Of a stretch of 64,000 nucleotides of DNA, positions 55,729 to 64,000 are shown one piece after another (the stretch's first letter is position 1; the number at the start of each line of letters is the position of its first letter). The notes under the pieces are model-generated. The model did not search any database. It was not told the origin of the DNA and saw nothing but the letters and a program-made list of their open reading frames with translations. This DNA is from Areca catechu (taxonomy: Eukaryota; Streptophyta; Magnoliopsida; Arecales; Arecaceae), in assembly GCA_021397845.1 (NCBI GenBank), contig CM038043.1:30441501-30505500 (forward strand), in the 5' to 3' direction. Made by a program: the position numbers and the translations under genes.

Positions 55729-56719
55729 AATCAAGGTCCGATTATTTTATAAAAAAAAGTAAAAAAAAATTATTTTAGTTATTGCTCTTCTTAGTTTCAT
55801 TATTTTTTTAGTTTCCTTAATTATTAGATTTTCTTTTATTCTTATGAACAAAAAAGATTTACCTTCCTTCTTTGCACAAGTCAACTCCTAACCCAATTAA
55901 CTTTTTCTTTTTATTGACTTGCCTTAAATAACCTAAAAGATTACAAAAAGATACCTTTCCACAAAATTTAATTAATTTAAGAAAATAAATAATAAACTTT
56001 AAAAACTTTTTAACTTTTTTGAATACCTTTCTTGATTTGCATTACATTCCCATAAGATGCTTTAAGGGCTCAATCCCTAAAAACTATAAGGTAGGGATTT
56101 CATCACCCTTTCTTGGCCCACAAACCATCATCGTGCATATTGAATTGACCTAATCCTTAATTTAAAATCAATTAAATGTTGGCCCTAAGGATTTCAAGCT
56201 CACTAGGATAAAAGATCTTGAGAGTTGGATAGCTCAAAATTAATTGGTTAATTGGTGTCTAAAATAAAGGTTCAAGGATAATGCAACCCTAAAGAAAGGT
56301 GGTTCTTTAATTGGTTTCATTGTTTAACCTGGCCAATTTATTTGGTGTCTAAGAAAAGCAACGGTGGGAACCCCACCGATCGTACCCTTACCTAGCCAGT
56401 GGCTAGTTTGTATCTGATTTCGAAGGTTCAAAGGCAACCTTGACAGTTAGGAGCTATCTAGATATAGGGTAACCCTAGGATAGAGAGTCCATTGCTTGCC
56501 AACTTATTTTGCTAATAGAAATCTAATCTAATTAAGATACTCATGTCTATCATCTTTAGATTTAGGACTCCTTAGATTCGCACTTTTAAACTTATTCTCC
56601 TTCTTTCTTCCCTCTTCTTCTCCCCTCTTCCTCCATAGAATATAAAAAAAAAGCTAATAAAAAAAATTTCTTGCTAAGACAAAAAGATGATTGGCCAGAT
56701 ACAATCTAAACCATATAAG
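55729..56719 (+). other. Leader of element G
   Basis: Non-coding, A+T-rich. It contains GGTTCTTTAATTGG (56,301-56,314), a hairpin GGTGGGAACCCCACC (56,363-56,377) and CTTACCTAGCCAGTGG (56,387-56,402). The two outer words also occur, in the same order, in the leaders of B and C. Confidence 0.6.
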
Positions 56720-57840
56720 ATTAAAAGGTCATGGATCCTACTAGACGACCCAAAAGTCTAATGGATTATTGTTACCCTGACCTCAAACCCTACAAGATTA
56801 TTGGTACAAGATTGACTCTAACTGACCATTTAGAATGAGAGCTCAAGCTAACAAATATATGAATCGACCATGACAAATTGATATGCACCCTAATTTTATG
56901 AGATTCGAAAATACATACAACCACACAAGGGAATCTGTAGGAACTAACATAACAGCATTGATCCATAGGATAGAGGAAGTCCTAGAATATAAAGGATATA
57001 CCCAATTTTACCATGTGCCAGCACCTATGTGTACGGCATGTGACTCACTAGACCATGTTGTAGAGGAATGTCTTTACTTAATGCACCCAACCAAAAATGG
57101 GTTTACACAGGGAGTGTAGAAAATAACAGATATATAACTAAACCTTATATGCCAACCTATAACCCAGGATAGGATCATTACCTCAATTTTATGTGGTCAC
57201 AAGATGCAATACAAGGAGCCCATAATTTTGATCAGACCTATTCTAGGCCCAACCAAGTATTTAATCATCAACTAAGTTTAGATCTTGAGGAAGGAATCAG
57301 CATATTAGATAAGAGTCTAAAAACTTTAGCTAAAGCCCAAGCTGATCTCCATGCTATAGTTAATAATACTAACACTATCCTGAATAACTTTTTACAGACC
57401 ACAGGCCAATAGATAACCTCCAACACCCAAGCTATTACCCGTTTGGAGATGTAATTAAGTCAATTAGTCATGGCTGTAAGTGAAGAAGAGCTACCTAGTC
57501 AAACTGAGAGTCATCCTAAGGGGCAATACTTAATTAAAAACTTTAATATCGGTGTGACTATCTCTAAACAATCGATTATAACTCCCAAGAATGAATTGGT
57601 CAAAGGACAACCCTATACAACCAAAGAGACCAACCTAGATAATTTGACTAATTCAGAAATATATGAAGAGAAATCAAAATGAAAGGATGAAGCATTTCCA
57701 TCATCACCTAACTTACCTATGATCCCAATCCCAAGAACTCTAGAATCATCCATTACTTCTAATGGGAAGGGAGAACAAATAGGTGTAATGATGGATTCAA
57801 TTAAGACTTCCAAGGATCACAAATATATAATACAATAGAG
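56720..57840 (+). pseudogene. G gag-like region
   Basis: It begins near MDPTRRPKSLMDYCYPDLKP (about 56,730) and breaks. It resumes at 56,883-57,119 with a CTACDSLDHVVEEC cluster that resembles the degenerate zinc knuckle of Athila gag (C-x2-C...H...C). The next piece, 57,191-57,412, is helical (LTALAKAQADLHAI type, actual KTLAKAQADLHAIVNN), then NTQAITRLEM and LPSQTESHPKGQY, a typical Athila gag C-terminal order. The piece at 57,470-57,682 follows. Stops separate all of them. The product would have formed the particle. Confidence 0.6.
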
Positions 57841-57846
57841 AAAGCC

Positions 57847-58360
57847 ATGCATAAAAATCTCCCCCATTATTTGTTAAACCCTAGCCTAGCTCACTTTGAG
57901 GTGGATGATCTTGATGTAGAGGGATTTACCCTAGAAATAAATGACCAAGTAGACACACCCTACCCCAATACCACCTCACCTTGGATCAAAAGATATAAGC
58001 CGTCACCCAAATCTCCAATAGCTCCCTTCCTAGAATCACCACTTGATCAAGAATTGAAGCCATTTTCTGCCACATCCACTGATACCTTACTGGTAATATA
58101 CAATCGGAAAGCCTAAATTGTTGGTGTTCTAAAAGCATATAAAGAAGTTATTGGATGGGACATTGGTATATTGGGGGATAACAAAGTTAAAACTTTTATA
58201 TCTAATTTTTCTGTATTTGGCACTACTTTTGAGAACTGCCTCCAAAATTTATCTGTAGTATTAAAACGATATATGGAGGCAGAGTTGATATTGATTTGGA
58301 AAAAGTTCCAAAGTTATAGATCAGAAAGGACTTGTGCCATGATCAAAATTATTAGCTGAA
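57847..58360 (+). pseudogene. G pol remnant, RT N-terminal edge fused to a palm fragment
   Basis: APFLESPLDQELKPF, then LKAYKEVIGWDIGILG, is the segment that precedes RT in Athila/Tat pol. It runs almost directly into TFISNFSVFGTTFENC and LSVVLKRYMEAELIL, which correspond to the region around and after the catalytic Y-x-DDFSVFG motif. The catalytic Asp pair is not present (SNFSVFG), and most of the fingers and palm is deleted, as are protease, RNase H and most of integrase. It cannot make an active RT. Confidence 0.65.
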
Positions 58361-58419
58361 CCCTTCATGACTCTGGTTGAACATCTGCCTATGAAGGAAG
58401 AAAATCAAATAGGGATCCT

Positions 58420-58620
58420 GAGGTGCTCCCTTGGCACATTAATTATATAGATCTAGGTCTATTAGAATCCCAACTATTATTTAAGTTATACCTAGATCTA
58501 ATTATAAAGCAAGAATTATTAGCTCTCAAAGGAATGAGCTACCTAATGATCCCACGCAAAAAATATTCTGAAGCTAAACCTAAATCATGTAAGGGATTAC
58601 AAATCCACATCAAGATTTAG
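58420..58620 (+). pseudogene. G pol C-terminal remnant
   Basis: A 65-codon frame with PWHINYIDLG, resembling the 'PW--DY-N' segment after RT in Athila pol, then a tail without known motif. It is followed near 58,680 by the family hallmark TTGTTGGGAGGCAACC. Confidence 0.4.
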
Positions 58621-59770
58621 GCAAGAATAGGATGAGAGCACCAAGAGGCCTGGCTGAAGATGTTAAATTTAGCGCTTGTTGGGAGGCAACCTAGTTTTTT
58701 TATTGATTTTTGCTTTAGTGATTTTCATTTTTGTAGAAATAATGGACTACTCTTTACAGACACACCTAGCAATTCATAATGCATATCAAGTCTAGGTGGT
58801 ACCTCTCCTTGTCTTACCTTCATGTCTCATTTTTTTCTTATTCCATTAAGGTCAATGAAAATTAAGTTGGGGGATAAGGAAAAATCCTTTGAAAAATTTT
58901 TAAAATTTTAAAAAATCTTTTGAAAATCTTTTGAAAAGTTTTGGAGAAAATTTAAAAAAATTATGGAGAAAATTTTTGATAAATCATGTGCCATGAAAGG
59001 AATTTCTGAGCAAAATAGACTAGGAAAAGAATAATAGAGTTAGAAAGCATTTACTAATGACTATACTAAGTTAAGAAGTAAACTAGCTGGTCAGACTTTT
59101 AGCGGCCTACTTAGGTCACCCAAAGACTATTAGAACTTTCATCACACATGCACACTAACGAGGTAAAGTAGGTAAGGCCAATTAAAGATTCAATTATTAC
59201 TAAAAAATTGGTAATTGATATGCACCCCCATTTAACTTGAATTTGAGGAAAGAGCTGCCTGCTTGAAAAAAAAGAAGAAAAGAAAAAAGGGGGCAAGTTC
59301 TAAACATTGATTTTTCACCGAGTAACCGGGCACCTTTGCCTAAGTAAGTATTGTTGTTCATGTCAAAAAGTGGACAGTGTAAAGAAATCGCCAATGAAAA
59401 AAAAGGAGAAAAAAAGAATAAAAAAATTTAGGTGGTGTGAAATCTACCTCAATCATGTACTTAATTTGGGGGGTATATAGAAACTTGACTAAAAATAGGT
59501 GATAAGCGAAGATATAATTATTCTTTATAATCTAGTACTAAAATATTAGCTATCACAAACACAAGTGCGGTAGATCTTTGAATGAATTTTAAGAAAGTTT
59601 CTAATAGTTCTGACTGTAAAATTTACTGTGAAAACTCAATACCTAGCAAGTAATGCTAGCTAATTTCTTTTGACCTTAAGCTTAGATCTAAAGAAGAATC
59701 TTAATGACATATGATTATAAAATTAATACTTATATCTTAATTGCATTGCTAAAGAACTAGTAATGATTAA
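58621..59770 (+). other. 3' non-coding part of G
   Basis: No coding signal. It contains AAGTTGGGGGATAAGG (near 58,865), a second PPT-like tract, and ACCGGGCACCTTTGCCTAAG (59,326 on), related to repeated phrases before the LTR of H. Confidence 0.6.
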
Positions 59771-59781
59771 GTTAGGGGATG
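59771..59781 (+). other. Polypurine tract of G
   Basis: GTTAGGGGATG directly before TGATAAG. Confidence 0.7.
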
Positions 59782-61694
59782 TGATAAGTTTATTTAATAT
59801 CCCAATTTAAGTCTTAAAATAAATATAAATTAATCTAAATTTATTAAAAATTGATGCTTTTTGTTAGTATTTTGCAGAAAAGGAGTCAATGAATTAAAAG
59901 AGCTCAATATTTGGAATCTAATGGCACAAACAGTACTCAAATCGAAGTTTGAGTGAGCCTAGAATTCAAATTTAAAGTTCATTAATGAATTGCATGATTT
60001 TTGAAGCAACCGATCCATCATGGACTGGTTGGCTGGTTCATAAGGAGGCTGGCTGGTCCATGGTTGCCATGGTTCCGGTCCACGACCCTACCCATGGACC
60101 ATATATTTCATTTCACGCTGCTCGTTCACTGGAGACCACCTCTTATCGCCGTGAACTTGCTGGGAGCCATCCCTCGCCGAAAAAACCACCAGAAAGCCAT
60201 CTTTGAAACTAGCCACAATCATAGTCTTCTCCATTTGTCCGCTGCCTCTTTGTTGGTTATCTTATTCCCCTTGCTACCCGTTGCTGCTGTCTACCTGTTG
60301 TCACTAGCCGACCACCATCCAGACACCACCAGCCATGCTGCCCTCCTCTCCATATTCTTCATCATCTAGGAAAATTGCCCATGCCATTATGAGTCATGAA
60401 TAGCCATGGTCACTTCCTTTTCAGTGCTACCTCCAAAATGACATCACGGTTCTTCTCTATTCAATCACCCCGCAATTGTGAGCCACTTACTCATTGCTAC
60501 CTCCTGAGAGGCTACCACACATTCCATCACCGTCGCTTCATTGCCAAGCCTTCCTTCTCCCAAGATCTCGTCGCTGGCCATTTTTCCCTACTTGCCACCA
60601 ATGTCACCGACTATCCAGTTGCAGTCGCAATATGGCTAGAACTGGAGAGGAGGCATTTGAGTTCAAATGGGAGGAGTTCCACACATCCAAGCTTCGATTC
60701 AGGATTTGGCAAGAGTCTGATTAGGACTCTATTTGCCCGAGAAGGAATGAAGCAGTGATCAATCCATCAAGATGTAGATCAGATGGTTGAAATAATTTTT
60801 CATGATATACGATTGATTTTGAATCAGATTGACTCCAAATTTGACCTGGATAAAGCCCTCGATAAGCTCTATAAAAATAGGACCCTAGGCAATAGTCAAG
60901 GATCATCAAGTCCACCAATAATATATATATTTTTTTTTTTGTAATTAGTTTAGGCTTTGAGAGAGAGGGAGAGAAATAAAGAAAAAAGATTCTTCAAGAG
61001 AGGAGGTGCCATGATATAGCCCTAAATCCCCAAGAAGATGTATCTAGGAGCCATGCTCAACTGAGATGCTATCTGTAGGGAAGTACAGGTTTCCATAATT
61101 TAGTTCCATATTTATTTTTCTATTATATGCGATAAATAAAGCTTTAAATTCTTATTACTCTTTACTATTTGATTTTCTACAATTAATTATCTATGTGGGA
61201 TGGATTATGATCCTAACATGATATAGTCCATGCTCAACACAGCTAATTGATTATAGGATTTTCATCCACTTACCTTATTAGGATCTTTTTTAACTTAATC
61301 ATTGGATAGCCTATACTTATAGGATGAGCCATGATCCTGACAAGATATGGTTCATACTTGGCAAGATAGCCTATAATAGGGATGAGTTTGAAGGATTCTA
61401 AAATAGTTATGGACTTTGATTGCTTAAATTAGAATATATGCATGACTTGTATTTGTGATTACCTGGAAACCTGAAAACATCTTTTTATCATATAAACCTT
61501 TCGATCTCAGGTTTAATTTTAATTGATTAGTTTTAATTAAACCATTATCTTACTTTTAAAAATCTAAATATTTATTTTCTTCTTTACTTTTATTTATGAA
61601 ATAATTATCCTTGATCTCTGAGGATACGATCTCTAGTCATCCTAGCTATGGTAGTGAGTTAGGTTTTATTTTTGATTACCTACAATAGTGAACA
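59782..61694 (+). repeat. 3' LTR of element G (1913 bp)
   Basis: TGATAAGTTTATTTAATATCC ... TAGTGAACA. It matches the 5' LTR except for the 229-bp duplication and scattered changes. The C-rich middle gives long overlapping frames (60,001-60,758), also partly open in the 5' LTR (29,602-30,192). I treat these as non-coding. Confidence 0.88.
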
Positions 61695-62149
61695 GTAGCC
61701 AATGGATCTCCTCAGCCACTAGGGCCCCATGTTTCTGGTCCTAACATAATTTCCCCCAATAGTCTAGATTTGAATATAACGGACACATTTCATCCTCCAA
61801 CAACTATAAATGGTCATTTTGGTCCTACAGATATGTTTAAAGCTTACCAACTCATTGAAAAGAAATAACAACTAAGAATATTCTAAGAGCAATCAAGTGA
61901 TTGTTGAGAACAAAGAGAAAAAGTTAAAAAGCATTGATTTGAGAACTTTTATTCCTAACCACATGAAAAGATTTCTAATCATTGGTATTCCGATAAGGAG
62001 GCAAGCTTTTAAAATTTCATAGATTCCTAGGAGTCTTCTTTTTAGTATATTATTATTTCACTTTTGTTCATTTTAAGGAGCTTTATATTCATATTCTCTT
62101 TTCTTGGTTTTTTTATTTTCTAACTTCATTGGAAATTGAAATTAAGTAT
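61695..62149. other. Flank of G, unassigned
   Basis: Target sequence after the G TSD. A 55-codon frame (about 61,700-61,866: NGSPQPLGPHVSGPNIISPN ...) is open but I recognise no domain. Confidence 0.3.
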
Positions 62150-62469
62150 TTAGTTAGGATTGGCTATAAGGATTTTGGATTATGAGCTCAATAAAACAAT
62201 CCAGCTGTAATCTTGAAGAGATTATAGTGAAAATTTTCAAGAAAAGACTTGGGGAGTGGATGTAAGTATTGGATACACCAAACTATCATAAAAATTCTAT
62301 ATTTGTGTATGCTCTCTTGTTTACTTGCTCTTACTTTCAGTATTCCATTATAGAATTGTTATAACATATATTTTTGCTCACCATCACTCTATAAGAAGGT
62401 AGTATATATTTAATTTAAATTATTAAAGAATCAATTCATCCCCTTTTTGGATTGTTTAGCTAGGCAATA
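62150..62469 (+). repeat. 3' end of a Sirevirus-type LTR, truncated
   Basis: GATTATAGTGAAAATTTTCAAG, GGGGAGTGGATGTAAG, CAATTCATCCCC and a final TAGCTAGGCAATA match the end of the X LTR read on its coding strand (ATTCATCCCCC ... CTAGGCAATA). The start of the LTR and the rest of the element are missing. Confidence 0.65.
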
Positions 62470-64000
62470 AGCAGGATCTGGGGTTTGGCTACAATGTATA
62501 TATTTGAGCTGCATTTAGTTGTTTGTTTAAGTTGATTAAATAGGTTGGGTCATACTTCTTGTGTGTAACATTCACTTGACAAGTAGCGTGTTCTGCTTTT
62601 TTTTTTTTTTTTTGTAAAATGAAGAGGACAAGCCTTGCATCCTTAACTATATTAACTAGTGAGCACAATAATTGCACCATCGAGATTGTTAAGTAAACAA
62701 AATTATGTATCCTAGACATTTTAGATTGATGCATGATTATATTACAACAAAAGAAGAGGATTTATAAATTGAAGTCTTGTCTAAAGAACATGTAGCTATT
62801 GTTTCCTTTGGGTCAACCGACGGATGAACAAAGTATTTTATATTTTAGGATTATCTCTTTATTTTTAGTATATTGCATCATACAAGAATAAAGAAAAGTC
62901 TATTAATTAGAAAAACAACTTCTAAATAGCCCCTCAATGTGCTAAGCTTTCGTTAATTATTAAAGTGTAATGAAGTTATTCATTGAGATTTCTTCTCAAA
63001 TTTTTGTATAGTGCGAACCTTAAGAGATTGTAGTGCGAACCTTAAGAGATTGTGGTGCGAAACGGCAATTGGGGAGAAGATAAAAGTAGGAGGTTGGGAT
63101 TCTTCTAGCGAGAATCTGTGAAGACCGGTGGTACAAGATGAAGATCTAGAAAGAAGAAAAGACAAGATTATTTTTAGATTTCTCTAGATTTTTATCTTCT
63201 AGTTTAATTATTCTAGCTTCTAGTTTATGATCTTGGTTTCTAGTTTGGAGTTTTTGCTTCTCTTTCTTACTTCTAATTGAATTTTCTTTGCTTCATTGTA
63301 CTACTTTTTTATGAGCTGAAACTAGTTTTTGTGATTGGGGTGTCAAATACTCTGAGGTAGATTCCTTCTTAACAACAGAAAATGAGCATAATCTGCATGG
63401 GAATCTAAATGCAACAAAAACATGTAATAGTGAAATGACTACAGCCGATTGCTTCAACTCCTACCAGAACAAATTCAACCTGCAACTAAAGAGATGGAAT
63501 CATGAATTGAAATAAGCTTCTATGATTGGAATGTCCAATCCCTTTTCGAGCATCTATAAGTTTATAATCACCAAGCTGAGACACTGAAAAAATCTTTGCA
63601 ACAAAAAAAAAAACCAAGGTAGTTTTCATACTTATTTTCTATTTATGTTATCCATATGTTCAACAAAATGGAAATCCTCTAGATAGTTCATAGAATTCTA
63701 TATACTTGTCAACAATAAGAGTTGTTATAAATCAACCAAAGGTAAGAGAAAATCAAATGTCAAGAAACAATCAATTAGTCTTCAGAGGCAATGAGTTTAT
63801 TGAGCCATAGTTTTCACCTTTTAAAGAAAGCATGACCATAAAGCTTGGTCCATCCGGAACTGGCCCAGATCACCTGGCTGGCTATCTACAAATAGTTGCA
63901 TGTGTTGGAAAAAGTATCCTAAAACCAATTATCTGGGTTGAAAATGGTTGAGCTATCTTGTAAAAGTATATAAATTATTAATAAAATAAATATTATTTTT
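62470..64000. other. Unassigned AT-rich DNA
   Basis: No gene supported. It holds a poly-T run (62,597-62,614), a 22-bp direct duplication (63,010-63,053) and T/C-rich leader-like DNA (63,170-63,260). The window ends in it. Confidence 0.4.
63010..63053 (+). repeat. 22-bp tandem duplication
   Basis: AGTGCGAACCTTAAGAGATT plus GT, twice in perfect tandem, then a partial third copy (GGTGCGAA). Confidence 0.9.

Larger units (their letters stand above)
29054..61694 (+). mobile_element. Element G: Athila/Tat-like gypsy element, split by X
   Basis: 5' LTR 29,054-31,119 plus 55,606-55,707; internal part 55,708-59,781; 3' LTR 59,782-61,694. The TSD is GTGGC (29,049-29,053) and GTAGC (61,695-61,699), a 4/5 match. 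The PBS is of tRNA-Asp type. The internal part has only gag-like and RT fragments, so it is non-autonomous. Sirevirus X with its own insertions occupies 31,120-55,600 within the 5' LTR. Confidence 0.85.

Noticed and set aside
60001..60758. Overlapping ORFs of 122 and 120 codons in the G 3' LTR
   Set aside because: The 5' LTR copies have different stops and frames, as expected for non-coding LTR sequence.
61700..61866. 55-codon open frame after G as a gene
   Set aside because: No domain, no flanking splice signals that I trust, in repeat-rich surroundings.

Overview
Plant nuclear DNA, A+T-rich, consisting almost entirely of nested LTR retrotransposons. Sirevirus-type Ty1/copia elements (large gag, extra ORF downstream of pol) occur only in flowering plants; the LTR style suggests a monocot, possibly a palm, but this is not proven. 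I see no intact host gene, tRNA, rRNA or CRISPR array. One exon-like piece near 3.1-3.3 kb is the only candidate non-transposon sequence. All coordinates were read by eye; element edges are based on TG..CA ends, target-site duplications (TSDs), primer-binding sites (PBS) and polypurine tracts (PPT).

Layout. 1-2.1 kb: a decayed plus-strand chromovirus-like Ty3/gypsy relic (gag-like part, then integrase C-terminus and chromodomain). 3.5-6.6 kb: the 3' end and 3' LTR of an Athila/Tat-like element (H). 6.6-7.5 kb: minus-strand gag of an old Tat-like element (the 'host' element). Fragments that probably belong to its leader/LTR lie at 13.6-14.4, 15.8-16.0 and 28.3-29.05 kb, between later insertions. 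7.5-13.6 kb: element A. 14.4-15.8 kb: a copia solo LTR with a perfect TSD. 16.0-28.3 kb: elements B and C, fused in tandem and sharing their middle LTR. A, B and C are one minus-strand family that keeps gag and a chromodomain but has no protease, reverse transcriptase (RT) or integrase core.

29.05-61.7 kb is one stacked set. Athila-like element G (29,054-61,694) carries Sirevirus X (31,120-55,600) in its 5' LTR. X carries Sirevirus Y (34,942-45,809) inside its 3' 'envelope-like' ORF, and a 2.45-kb LTR-like insertion Z (47,998-50,448) inside its RT. Sequence decay follows the nesting order. The Y LTRs differ by about 3 substitutions and 2 indels, the X LTRs by roughly 10%, and G is more decayed.

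Y is nearly complete: LTR, Met-tRNA PBS, gag with two zinc knuckles, protease, integrase, RT, RNase H, an intact 3' ORF of about 587 codons, three PPT copies, LTR. It has two one-base breaks, both in A-runs. The most unusual signals are arrays of the palindrome GTCGAC in the LTRs and also in the pol-to-3'ORF spacer of X and Y, with family-specific flanks, and the same motifs in the unrelated gypsy A-C LTRs.
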